DNA of 64,000 bases from Paenibacillus dauci (GCF_000971985.1 NZ_LAQQ01000002.1:310001-374000); one strand, 5' to 3'; shown: positions 48,274 to 56,152, numbered from the stretch's first letter. Notes: generated from the letters alone by a model not told the origin. Translations and numbers: made by a program.

Positions 48274-49269
48274 ATGAATAATTACATAAAAAAGGGACTG
48301 TGTATTGCTTTGACCGCTGGCTTGAGCTGGTCGCTTGGCAGCAGTCTGGCTGATGCGAAAATGACTTCGTTTAAAGATGTGCCAAGCCAGTATTGGGGCT
48401 ATACGGCGATTCAGTGGGGAGTGCAGGAACAGATCATTCAGGGTTATCCGGATCAGACTTTTCATCCTGCCCAAAAGGTTAACCAACAAGAGTATTTGAC
48501 GATGCTGCTGCGGGCTTACCATCCATCCGGCGACTGGTCGGCTCCATATCTCCAATATGCCAGCAATATGGGATGGAGAGGTGTGCCATCCTCATCAGGC
48601 AGCAAAGATACGCTGACAAGGGGACAGGCAGCCATTTATATGGCAAATGCCGTCGGAAAAAATTACAGCGAGACGGATTCGATCCGCTATCTGCTTGATC
48701 AGAATCTGGTGACAGGGAAAACGTCTGCTACTGTAGAAGGCTTCCATCGGAATGATCCGGTTACACGTGCTGAAGCTGTTACCATGATCCAGCGTCTTCA
48801 TCAAAAAGCTGAGAAGCTTCAGAGTATTCCGGTGGCAGAGCAGCAGTATACTTCCGGTCAAGCAGGGGAAAGCACAGATGCAGGAACGAATCGTACAAGC
48901 CGGTATACCAATCCGGATCATCACTTTTCCGTGAGTTTGCCAGAGAGCTGGTCCGGTAAATATGAAGCAGTTCCCGTTAAACGTAATCAGACCTGGGCTG
49001 TAGACTTTGTGGATAAGCAGGCCAAAGAATGGGGCGGAGTAGTCTTCACGGTAGCGATCTGGCCAGCCAAACAATGGCAGAGCCAACAAGAGGAAGTGAA
49101 GGAGCAAGTTCCTGTTCAGAAGCTTGGAGAATACAAGGATCAGGTGTATCTACTTTTCACACCTACAGATGTGCAGTATGATCCTTCCGATTCCGAGCAG
49201 ACCAAACAGTACAATCAGATGTCCAATCAGGTTGCCGGGATCAGTAAAACTTTTCAGATCGTGAAGTGA
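48274..49269 (+). CDS. SLH-domain surface protein
   Basis: 331 residues. The signal peptide ends near LADAK. Two to three S-layer-homology motifs follow: FKDVPSQYWGYTAIQWGVQEQIIQGYPDQTFHP at the start, then LTRGQAAIYMANAVG, and DPVTRAEAVTMIQRLHQK to about residue 185. These anchor proteins to the pyruvylated cell-wall polymer. The C-terminal 120 residues form a compact domain (YTNPDHHFSVSLPESW) like those found in lipoproteins of unknown role. GGAGGAGTG precedes the ATG. Confidence 0.85.
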   Translation: MNNYIKKGLCIALTAGLSWSLGSSLADAKMTSFKDVPSQYWGYTAIQWGVQEQIIQGYPDQTFHPAQKVNQQEYLTMLLRAYHPSGDWSAPYLQYASNMGWRGVPSSSGSKDTLTRGQAAIYMANAVGKNYSETDSIRYLLDQNLVTGKTSATVEGFHRNDPVTRAEAVTMIQRLHQKAEKLQSIPVAEQQYTSGQAGESTDAGTNRTSRYTNPDHHFSVSLPESWSGKYEAVPVKRNQTWAVDFVDKQAKEWGGVVFTVAIWPAKQWQSQQEEVKEQVPVQKLGEYKDQVYLLFTPTDVQYDPSDSEQTKQYNQMSNQVAGISKTFQIVK

Positions 49270-49297
49270 CAACAAGGTAGCTGCTATATACAACAAC

Positions 49298-49333
49298 AGG
49301 GTCATGGAAAAGATACTTCTTTTCCATGACCCT
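49298..49333. terminator. bidirectional terminator
   Basis: AGGGTCATGGAAAAG and CTTTTCCATGACCCT pair perfectly over 15 bp between convergent genes, with ATTGTTT after. Confidence 0.85.
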
Positions 49334-49368
49334 ATTGTTTGATTTCCCGATTACTATATCGCTATTCA

Positions 49369-50064
49369 TTAATCAGCAATGCCTACGCGTGAACGAAGAT
49401 ACTGCCGATCCTGCAACTGCTGATAGGCAAAATGCGCCGTATCTCCCGTCGAGATGCGTGAGCCATCCTCCGGCAAAATGTCCTTTTCTACGCGGTATTG
49501 CCCGGTATAGTCTCCATCCGGCAAATAGGTAGGACAGATTATCGTCCAGTCGAGTGAGGATTGCAGCAGCTGTTCATACACACTGCGATGCTCCTCGGCA
49601 GCACGGGTACTGCGCCGCTTGGACTCGGAGGACTGATAGCGGAACAGCTCCGGCTGGGTCCGGCTCTGCAAAATACCGGCAGTGCCTATGGTAATCAGCC
49701 GCTGGATGCCCTGCTGCTCCAGCAGCGGAATCAGTATCCGTGTGCTCGCAGAGAGAGTATCCGACCCATCAGTGCCGATCGCGCTGATGATGGCATCCAC
49801 TCCGCGAAGCGCAGTAAGCAGATCACTTGGCTCCAATACACTCCCGGTGAAGATATGCAGCTGTTCCTTCCACCGAGCAGTGTCTTCCTCTGCTGGCAGA
49901 TAGTACCGTTTGGCAAAATCAGGTTCCTGTATCGTCTGCAGCAGCTGTTCTTGCAGCTTCTCCGTCGAGCGTACAAGTGTATGCACTTCATGTCCATTTC
50001 GCAGTGCATGCTGCAGAATCAGACGTCCTGTCCGGCCGGTTGCTCCCAATAGCAGAATTCTCAT
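49369..50064 (-). CDS. NAD(P)-binding SDR-like protein (YwnB type)
   Basis: 231 residues: cofactor motif LLLGATGRTGRLILQHAL, VDAIISAIGTDGS, ITIGTAGIL, DWTIICPTYLPDG. Atypical SDR of the NAD(P)H-binding/NmrA group; the substrate is unknown. AGGAGTG precedes ATG 50064. The upstream small gene in the same direction is 24 bp away. Confidence 0.85.
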   Translation of the reverse strand: MRILLLGATGRTGRLILQHALRNGHEVHTLVRSTEKLQEQLLQTIQEPDFAKRYYLPAEEDTARWKEQLHIFTGSVLEPSDLLTALRGVDAIISAIGTDGSDTLSASTRILIPLLEQQGIQRLITIGTAGILQSRTQPELFRYQSSESKRRSTRAAEEHRSVYEQLLQSSLDWTIICPTYLPDGDYTGQYRVEKDILPEDGSRISTGDTAHFAYQQLQDRQYLRSRVGIAD

Positions 50065-50088
50065 GAATAATCACTCCTGCTCCATAGA

Positions 50089-50382
50089 TTATTCTTCAGC
50101 TTCATTCCAGTGCTGGCTGCAGAATTCGGCAAGTTCCTGCTCTTCCTCATCCTCAAGATCGAACTCCAGCAGACGATCGGTTCCTTTTTCGAGCAGGTCG
50201 TAGGTTACCAGCTTGCCCTGTTCACCGTCTACACCATATACGGCGCGGATATAGACGCCATTTGGAGTGTACAGATCGTCTTCTTCATCGATATTCAGAT
50301 CCAGCATAAACTCATAACGCTTACCGGTTAGAATCTGAAACGGATCGCGAATCCATTCTACCTGATAACTTGTAATTTCCAT
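50089..50382 (-). CDS. small acidic protein (DUF6509-like)
   Basis: 97 residues, strongly acidic, MEITSYQVEWIRDPFQIL to a C terminus rich in Asp and Glu. Resembles a widespread Bacillales family of unknown function. AGGAGGT precedes ATG 50382. It is the last gene with host-like composition before the AT-rich cassette array. Confidence 0.65.
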   Translation of the reverse strand: MEITSYQVEWIRDPFQILTGKRYEFMLDLNIDEEDDLYTPNGVYIRAVYGVDGEQGKLVTYDLLEKGTDRLLEFDLEDEEEQELAEFCSQHWNEAEE

Positions 50383-50719
50383 TAAATGTATACCTCCTGC
50401 GCCTCTATAAAGTGCGCTTATTTATAAAGTAGTGAGTATGGACGCAATACTGCGCCAGATTTATTATATCATGCTTGTAAATGGGGAATGAAGCGTTTAT
50501 AGAAGAGGAGGAAGGATGGAGATATACCTTCCATATTCGTAAAAAATTCTGAGTGGGATGGGCACTGCCGCAACCTGACTATATTCGAAAAGGAATATAA
50601 TTAGGAATTACATAAGGATGGAACTTTGAGTGTAAATTAGAATATAATTACAATAGTAAAAAATAGAAGGTCGTAAATACATTAAAAATTTTACGTTGTA
50701 CGAAGTTCGGGAATAATAG
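50383..50719. other. region left of the cassette array (possible attI side)
   Basis: AT-rich stretch between the last minus-strand gene and the first cassette. It contains the small palindrome ATATTC-GAAAAG-GAATAT (50581-50598) and TATAAT at 50596 and 50643, neither with a convincing -35. No integrase gene or remnant is seen. If an attI site exists it should end at the GTTAAGC at 50720. Confidence 0.45.
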
Positions 50720-50726
50720 GTTAAGC
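50720..50726 (+). promoter_or_regulatory. GTTAAGC crossover heptamer, left boundary of array
   Basis: Matches the integron crossover consensus GTTRRRY. It does not mirror the closing heptamer of cassette 1 (TCCTAAC), so this may be the attI-derived junction or a chance match. Confidence 0.4.
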
Positions 50727-50776
50727 GAAATTTATTGAAGTTCTTGAAAAAATAACGAGAAAAGTGAGTGATTTTG

Positions 50777-51619
50777 ATGTCCAGTATTTTTTTGAGTCAT
50801 AATAGTAAAGACAAGGAATTTGTTAGAAAGCTAGCCTTAAGACTTCAAAATTATAATGTTAAAATTTGGTTTGATGAAGCGGAGATTAAAGTAGGTGATT
50901 CATTGATAAAGAAAATAGAGAATGGTATAGATGATATGGAATATCTCGGAGTCATTCTATCACCGAACTCAATTGATTCTGAATGGGTCAATAAAGAAGT
51001 TGAAATGGCTTTAAACGAAGAGATTTGTGGAAGGAAAGTTAAAGTTCTGCCACTACTTTATAAAAAATGTACTATTCCTGGTTTTCTTAAAGGTAAATTA
51101 TATGCTGACTTTACAACAAAGAAAAAATTTGAAGAGTCGTTTGAAAAACTATTAATAACATTGGGAATTGATAAGAACGATAGTAGTAGAAGTAGTGGTG
51201 AAATTTGTATATTAGAAAAAGACTTTAAAAAGAGAATAATTGAATATTTTAAACCTGCTACTGTTACTATTGAGTATTTTGAAGATTTAAGTGGAATAGA
51301 TTTCATTAAAGTTGATCGTGATAAAGATACTTTTGCATTATTTACATATTGGACAAAACCAACAGAAATAGAGATTTTAAATAAAATTTTTAATGAAGGG
51401 TCCAAGAAATTGCATAGCATTGATTTTATCGACCAATATGTAGTTACTGATGAAGAAAAAACAGTATTCATTAATTCATTAGAACAGAAGTATGATCTTC
51501 CACAAGAATCTTATCCTGCTCAATGGACTGAAATAAGCGAGCATGGAGAAAGCGCTGTATTAGAATGGGAAGAATGGCTTTTTACACGGATGCCAATATC
51601 TTTAAAATATATTAAATGA
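50777..51619 (+). CDS. TIR-domain protein (cassette 1)
   Basis: 280 residues from ATG 50777; GTG 50768 is an alternative start. The N-terminal 130 residues form a TIR/TIR_2 domain: SIFLSHNSKDKEFVRKLALRL, VKIWFDEAEIKVGDSL, YLGVILSPNSIDSEWVNKEVEMAL. The Glu in the last block is in the place of the NADase catalytic residue. The C-terminal 140 residues are of unknown fold. Bacterial TIR proteins often deplete NAD or produce nucleotide signals in phage defence, so a defence role is inferred. First cassette in the array. Confidence 0.85.
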   Translation: MSSIFLSHNSKDKEFVRKLALRLQNYNVKIWFDEAEIKVGDSLIKKIENGIDDMEYLGVILSPNSIDSEWVNKEVEMALNEEICGRKVKVLPLLYKKCTIPGFLKGKLYADFTTKKKFEESFEKLLITLGIDKNDSSRSSGEICILEKDFKKRIIEYFKPATVTIEYFEDLSGIDFIKVDRDKDTFALFTYWTKPTEIEILNKIFNEGSKKLHSIDFIDQYVVTDEEKTVFINSLEQKYDLPQESYPAQWTEISEHGESAVLEWEEWLFTRMPISLKYIK

Positions 51620-51649
51620 ATTATGCATCTTAGAGTAGCAATAAACTAT

Positions 51650-51745
51650 TCCTAACATAATATTCACGCTGCGGGCATACGCCCTTGGTCTGGCATTCGC
51701 CAGACACCCGACATGCGTCGAGTCGTGAATACGGGAACGTTAAGT
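51650..51745 (+). repeat. attC-like site 1 (96 bp, intact)
   Basis: R'' TCCTAAC at 51650, L'' ATTCACG 51662-51668, L' CGTGAAT 51724-51730, R' GTTAAGT 51739-51745. The centre holds three hairpins: GGGC-ATAC-GCCC (51673-51684), GTCTGGC-ATTC-GCCAGAC (51688-51705), CGAC-ATGC-GTCG (51709-51720). Confidence 0.88.
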
Positions 51746-51780
51746 GAAGTTCCGAGGCGAAATTGAAAGGAAGGTAAGTG

Positions 51781-52311
51781 ATGTTTGATGGAGATCAGTT
51801 CAATGAATTTGAGACTGCAAAAAATTATCAAGAAGCCTTTCTGTCGATGAAAAGAGAATGGGACAAAGGGAAGCGTGATTTGAGTATATGCTTGAATTTA
51901 GGTTTTTTATCCTGGTATTTGAGTGTCGAATCTGGCAATACGTTTGTTACTGAGGGGCTTAATGAAAATGATTATGAGATGATTGAAGTGACATTAAACG
52001 AAGTTACAGAGAAAGGGATCCATAATTTCTCTACAGAAACGCAGTTTTTATTGATTTTCGGTTATATGATGACGTTGTTTCCTCAACATTTTGGAGACTA
52101 TGAGCATTGGGAAAGCATAGGGAAAAACATGTTGTCAAAAGCATATGAGTTGGAACCAAGTGATCCAATAATTGAAATGGTTTTTCTTGCGGATAGTATG
52201 AAAAGTGAAGGTTATAAAAATGCTTGTTTAAGAGCAAAAGAACATATTAAAGACAGATTTAAGAATAAAGGATTAATGGATAAATATTTTCAAGACGTAT
52301 TTGATAGGTAA
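51781..52311 (+). CDS. unknown cassette protein (cassette 2)
   Basis: 176 residues from ATG 51781 with AAGGAAGGT upstream; GTG 51778 is possible. Helical, acidic, without signal peptide or membrane helix. Shows a TPR-like arrangement (NLGFLSWYLSVESGN, FLLIFGYMMTLFPQHFGDYEHWESIGKNMLSKAYELEPSDP). It recalls immunity-type proteins of polymorphic toxin systems, but I do not recognise a family. The unit runs from GTTAAGT (51739) to ACTTAAC (52326), an exact mirror pair. Confidence 0.75.
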   Translation: MFDGDQFNEFETAKNYQEAFLSMKREWDKGKRDLSICLNLGFLSWYLSVESGNTFVTEGLNENDYEMIEVTLNEVTEKGIHNFSTETQFLLIFGYMMTLFPQHFGDYEHWESIGKNMLSKAYELEPSDPIIEMVFLADSMKSEGYKNACLRAKEHIKDRFKNKGLMDKYFQDVFDR

Positions 52312-52325
52312 CTCAGATGAACATC

Positions 52326-52421
52326 ACTTAACAATATATTCACGCTGCTGACATACGTCCTTGGTCCGGCATTCGCTGGACACCCAGCATAGGCTGAGTC
52401 GTGAATACAGGAACGTTATAT
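52326..52421 (+). repeat. attC-like site 2 (96 bp, intact)
   Basis: R'' ACTTAAC, L'' ATTCACG, L' CGTGAAT, R' GTTATAT (52415-52421). Hairpins GAC-ATAC-GTC, GTCCGGC-ATTC-GCTGGAC and CAGC-ATAG-GCTG. Stem bases differ from site 1 but stay paired. Confidence 0.88.
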
Positions 52422-52457
52422 GAAATTGCTTAAAAACTAAAAGGAAGGATGGGGATT

Positions 52458-53264
52458 TTGAGCATACCTTATACTGTATTAAAAGATTGGGTACCATTAG
52501 TTAATGATTTAGTAAAGCAAAAAATAACTTTAATTCAGGGCAAACACTCTTTAAAAATGCCCGATTTTGAAGATGTAAATGAACATATGCATTTTTTGTT
52601 CTGTCCTTATTGTAAAAGAGCATTGCTTATTGTTGTGTTTCCAAAAAAAAATGAAGTAAAAACCAATCTTCAATATTGTGTGGCCTGTGGTGAATCAGGC
52701 CCAAATTCTAAGGTGATTGATAGTTTGGCGAAAGCCCAAAAGTTATTTGATATACAATTGGATTTTGATGAAGCTCTAAAAAGGATTTTGTTAGAACAAT
52801 GCATAGTTATGTTAGCCACAAGCTTAGAAGTTTATTTGAGAGACATCTATAGTACGTTATTGAATATGAGATATGTCCGTTTTAGAGAATCTTTAATAGA
52901 GAGATTCTATAAAGATGCTAAAAATGATTTTTTGAATATAGGTAAGGGTAGAAGAAAATTTAAGCAAGATCTAAAAATAGATTTATTCGAATTAATTGAT
53001 ACAGATGATATAAAGAAGATCAACATTCTCACTTCTAAGAGAAATGTTATCGTACACAATAACGGTATTGCTGACAAATCATTTTCGAACTCTATTAGTA
53101 TTGATTGTGAAATCGGAAGGGAAATTGAGATCACAAAAAAAGAAGTTGAAGAATATTTTCTTACTATAGGAACTCTAAGTAGCAATTTAAACGAAATTTA
53201 TGCTCAAGAATATAAACAATATACTTTTAAAGAAGTAGAAAATTATTTTGAAGGTAAGAATTAA
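52458..53264 (+). CDS. HEPN-motif protein with zinc ribbon (cassette 3)
   Basis: 268 residues from TTG 52458, nine bases after AAGGAAGG; ATG 52449 overlaps that site. Residues about 50-85 contain a CPYC...CVAC zinc ribbon. The rest is helical, with ILLEQCIVMLATSLEVYLRDIY and, near residue 200, KRNVIVHNNG, an R-x4-H motif typical of HEPN ribonuclease domains. HEPN proteins act as RNases in toxin-antitoxin and phage-defence systems; an RNase role is inferred. No antitoxin gene is adjacent. Confidence 0.75.
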   Translation: MSIPYTVLKDWVPLVNDLVKQKITLIQGKHSLKMPDFEDVNEHMHFLFCPYCKRALLIVVFPKKNEVKTNLQYCVACGESGPNSKVIDSLAKAQKLFDIQLDFDEALKRILLEQCIVMLATSLEVYLRDIYSTLLNMRYVRFRESLIERFYKDAKNDFLNIGKGRRKFKQDLKIDLFELIDTDDIKKINILTSKRNVIVHNNGIADKSFSNSISIDCEIGREIEITKKEVEEYFLTIGTLSSNLNEIYAQEYKQYTFKEVENYFEGKN

Positions 53265-53284
53265 ATGTACTGAGAAGCAACATC

Positions 53285-53380
53285 ATATAACATAATATTC
53301 ACGCTACGGGCATACGCCCTTGGTCTGGCAGGAGCCAGACACTCAGCATACGATGAGTCGTGAATACAGGAACGTTATAC
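53285..53380 (+). repeat. attC-like site 3 (96 bp, intact)
   Basis: R'' ATATAAC mirrors the GTTATAT that opened cassette 3. R' is GTTATAC (53374-53380). Hairpins GGGC-ATAC-GCCC, GTCTGGC-AGGA-GCCAGAC and CTCA/TGAG. Confidence 0.88.
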
Positions 53381-53437
53381 GAAATTCTCAAAATGAAAAT
53401 CTATTAAAATAAAGATCTCAAAATGGAGGTAAACTAA

Positions 53438-54331
53438 ATGGATGTATTTCAGACTAACAAAGAAGATGATAGACCTATTCCACTGACAATTAAGAATTAT
53501 GAGAATAAAACACGAAAAACTGATCCATTCTATGTTGAAATGAAGAACGAAATTAAGCATTTTGCAATTTGTCCAGCATGTAAAAACCCAGTTCTGGTCG
53601 TGAATCTATATGTTGATAAAACATTAGATGAAAATAAAAATAAAATGCCGATTCATGCAAAACACTGCAAGTATGGTATTAAAGGATTAGCAGAGTACAG
53701 CCAAGCAGCATATGATAACTGTTCTTTTGCGAATCCCTCAAAATTTGGTGGTACATCAAAACATAATAACAAAGGAAAACGTAACGAAATTGTTTCGTTG
53801 ATTAAAGAATACCCTGTGATATTGTACAACGAAATAAGAAGTATCACTGGCATTGATTTTAATGAAAGTACTTTTTCATACATGATTAAAAATTTCATTA
53901 AATCCGAAGGTTATTATTACAAGTATATAAATAAATATAATTTGCCATATAGTTTCTTGAATATGCAAAAGGGAATTAGACTATTCAATAGTCAGCTATA
54001 CTATTCTAATATAAAAAACGAATTGATTAAAAGTATCAATAATAGTAAATATTTTTGTTACAAGAATTATAAAATAGTTCCTAAAAGTAAAGATGGTTTT
54101 TATGAAATTGAACTTTATTTAGCTAACCACAATGTTGATAAAGAATATGAAAGTGAAACCATAGATGTTGTGATTGTTGAAAAACTTGATGGTAAAGTAT
54201 ATGAAATTTTTAATAGAACCATAAAAATCAATCTTGAAAAGTATATTAATACAATAGATAAGCAACGTCGTATTAATAGCTTGACTGATGAAATTCGTAT
54301 TGAAGACGAGTATTTTGAGAACTTTGTATAA
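53438..54331 (+). CDS. unknown cassette protein with Cys/His motif (cassette 4)
   Basis: 297 residues, Lys/Asn/Tyr-rich. Residues about 45-80 contain CPACKNPV and later HAKHCKYG, a probable zinc-binding module. The middle (KGKRNEIVSLIKEYPVILYNEI) could be a small winged helix, and the C-terminal 100 residues look beta-rich. Not recognised. GGAGGT precedes ATG 53438. The stop codon TAA (54329-54331) lies inside the R'' heptamer of the next attC, so gene and site are fused without spacer. Confidence 0.7.
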   Translation: MDVFQTNKEDDRPIPLTIKNYENKTRKTDPFYVEMKNEIKHFAICPACKNPVLVVNLYVDKTLDENKNKMPIHAKHCKYGIKGLAEYSQAAYDNCSFANPSKFGGTSKHNNKGKRNEIVSLIKEYPVILYNEIRSITGIDFNESTFSYMIKNFIKSEGYYYKYINKYNLPYSFLNMQKGIRLFNSQLYYSNIKNELIKSINNSKYFCYKNYKIVPKSKDGFYEIELYLANHNVDKEYESETIDVVIVEKLDGKVYEIFNRTIKINLEKYINTIDKQRRINSLTDEIRIEDEYFENFV

Positions 54332-54421
54332 CATAATATTCACGCTGCGGACACTCGTCCTTGGCCCGGCATACGCCGGACCCCCAGCATGCGCTGGGTC
54401 GTGAATACAGGAACGTTATAC
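54326..54421 (+). repeat. attC-like site 4 (96 bp, intact)
   Basis: R'' GTATAAC mirrors the opening GTTATAC of cassette 4. R' GTTATAC at 54415-54421. Hairpins GGAC-ACTC-GTCC, CCGGC-ATAC-GCCGG, CCCAGC-ATGC-GCTGGG. The third stem is extended with matched changes on both sides. Confidence 0.88.
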
Positions 54422-54516
54422 GACAATCTCTAAAAAGCACAAAAGAATAAAGTCAATACAATATTGTTCTAATTAAATCACTGAAAATATAAATAATAGA
54501 ATATCGAAAGGTTAGG

Positions 54517-55311
54517 ATGCTTATGAAAATCAAATCGATGATTGTCGGTCTCCTAGGGGCTATGGTACTTAGCACCTTCAGTCCCATAACGTCCACTGCC
54601 GAGGCTGCCAATGTTGTACCGGTTTATTTGAAAGTCGGAAAGTATTCGATCCTTTACACGCAGCCTGCTCCGCCTTTTGCCGACCAAGCGCATAGGGTGC
54701 AGATTCCACTTCGGTCGATCGAAGACCTGCTGGGCGGTAAGGTGAAGTATAACCCATCGTCCAAAACGGCAGATGTCGAATGGATGGGTCATACCTTCCA
54801 ATTCATGGTCAACTCCAAAATCGCTCAAATCGACGGGAAGACCGTGCAGATGGACACCACTCCCGTTTTAAAGAATCAAGCGATGTTTTTTCCGATCCGC
54901 TTCTTTCTCGATGCGACTGATGTGAAGTGGCGCTGGGATCAAGCCTCACAGCAGATCATCCTTTCGGATGATCGGGTGGTCAAAGGGGAGCCTTTTAAAG
55001 ACTTCATGGGAATGGATGCCACGAGCGTAAAAAATGAAAATGCGATGGTCATTCAGTCGTATTCGATCAAAGGCAAGTATATGACAATAACGGCTCTGAA
55101 TGTTTCCGGTCATACGATTCCGGCGGGTAAAGCGGATATTAATCCTTTGTTTCATTACAGTAACGGACAGTTTGCTATGGATCCCTATTCGCGATCTTCT
55201 GAGCCACCACTGAAGGCAGTAAGAAAGGGAGATACGGTGAGCAAGAAAATAAGAGGTAACATTACAGGAGATGTTGACTACGTGATTACGGTGGGACGAG
55301 AATTGAATTGA
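54517..55311 (+). CDS. secreted stalk-domain protein (cassette 5)
   Basis: 264 residues from ATG 54517; ATG 54523 is equally possible. Signal peptide ends near TAEAAN. Copper-amine-oxidase-N-like stalk pattern: AHRVQIPLRSIEDLLGGKVKYNPSSKTADVEWMG, then AMFFPIRFFLDATDVKWRWDQASQQIILSD, followed by a C-terminal domain of about 100 residues. Base composition is higher in GC than the neighbouring cassettes and close to the host genes, suggesting a cassette made from a Paenibacillus-type gene. Confidence 0.8.
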   Translation: MLMKIKSMIVGLLGAMVLSTFSPITSTAEAANVVPVYLKVGKYSILYTQPAPPFADQAHRVQIPLRSIEDLLGGKVKYNPSSKTADVEWMGHTFQFMVNSKIAQIDGKTVQMDTTPVLKNQAMFFPIRFFLDATDVKWRWDQASQQIILSDDRVVKGEPFKDFMGMDATSVKNENAMVIQSYSIKGKYMTITALNVSGHTIPAGKADINPLFHYSNGQFAMDPYSRSSEPPLKAVRKGDTVSKKIRGNITGDVDYVITVGRELN

Positions 55312-55574
55312 TCATTTATACCGGTAAACCAGCGTGAAAACCTACAAAAGTCCCCCGTTCTTCGCATGAAGAGTGGAGGTTCTCAATATTCCCAAATCGA
55401 CATCCCTAGAGGATGTCAGTCAGAGTGTCGAGAAACCCAACTCTCCAAACGGAGGGTGAGTTTCTTTTGCGTCGAGTGTCTGTTTTTTCCTCGGCTTGCC
55501 AGCCGAGGTGGTTCGCCACCTTTTTCATGTTCTGTACAGCGGCGTTCAGGAGCACCTGCTCCGGCGGTCAACAA
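55312..55574. other. IS-disrupted left part of attC 5
   Basis: The R'' heptamer and L'' arm expected after cassette 5 are missing. In their place is GC-richer sequence that contains the transposase tail at 55406-55567 and an uncoded stretch to 55312. Confidence 0.6.
55406..55567 (-). pseudogene. transposase C-terminal remnant (IS1182-like)
   Basis: A 53-codon minus-strand frame ending at TAG 55406-55408 reads EQVLLNAAVQNMKKVANHLG and continues to a short basic tail. That is the look of the C-terminal end of IS1182-type DDE transposases. No start or catalytic domain remains; the frame is cut at 55567 where attC sequence resumes. It suggests an IS inserted into, or recombined at, this attC and was mostly deleted. 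Confidence 0.5.
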
Positions 55575-55616
55575 ACACCCGAAATACATCGGGTCGTGAA
55601 TACAGGAACGTTAGGT
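55575..55616 (+). repeat. attC-like site 5 (right half only)
   Basis: Third hairpin CCCGA/TCGGG (55578-55593), L' CGTGAAT (55595-55601) and R' GTTAGGT (55610-55616) survive. The left half is replaced by IS-derived sequence. Confidence 0.75.
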
Positions 55617-55660
55617 GAAATCCCAAAAATCATAAAAACTAAAAGAAAGAAGGGGAAATA

Positions 55661-56110
55661 ATGAGTCAAATTGAAAGACGATTAGAGGAGCTTAACATTA
55701 AATTACCGGCTGCAAGTAATCCTGCAGCCAGCTACACTAATTTTGTGATTGTAAATGGACTGATGTTTGTCTCAGGTAAAGGTCCGAGTGAGAATCCCAA
55801 AGGAAAACTTGGTAGTAATTATACAACACAAGAAGGATATGAATTTGCAAGACAAACCGGAATTGAAGTGCTTGCTGTCTTAAAGGATGGGCTTGGTTCA
55901 TTAGATAGAGTAAAAAGAGTAGTTAAAGTTCAAGGATTTGTGAACGCAGAACCCTATTTTGAAGAACATCATAAAGTTTTAAATGGATTTTCAGAATTGA
56001 TGTTTGAAGTGTTCGGAAGTAATGGAGTACATGCAAGATCAGTACTTGGAGCTGTCTCTGTTCGAGATAATCTTCCTATTATTGTTGATTCAATATTTGA
56101 AGTGGAATAG
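55661..56110 (+). CDS. RidA/YjgF-family protein (cassette 6)
   Basis: 149 residues. YjgF/YER057c/UK114 fold of the longer subgroup: LNIKLPAASNPAASYTNFVIVNGLMFVSGKGP, YEFARQTGIEVLAVLKDGLGSLDRVKRVVKVQGFVN, HARSVLGAVSVRDNLPIIVDSIFE. Some members hydrolyse reactive imines; the longer subgroup lacks a proven activity. AAGGGGA precedes the ATG. The unit runs from GTTAGGT to an exactly mirrored ACCTAAC. Confidence 0.88.
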   Translation: MSQIERRLEELNIKLPAASNPAASYTNFVIVNGLMFVSGKGPSENPKGKLGSNYTTQEGYEFARQTGIEVLAVLKDGLGSLDRVKRVVKVQGFVNAEPYFEEHHKVLNGFSELMFEVFGSNGVHARSVLGAVSVRDNLPIIVDSIFEVE

Positions 56111-56152
56111 TATAAACCTCTTTTTAATTTATTTGCAGAGATTTGGGACATC

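Noticed and set aside
50643-50648. Pc-like promoter driving the cassette array
   Set aside because: TATAAT is present but no -35 lies at an acceptable distance (TTGAGT is only 11 bp upstream).
55366-55661. Two short plus-strand frames around the damaged attC 5
   Set aside because: They read through the antisense of the transposase remnant and the attC itself; not genuine genes.
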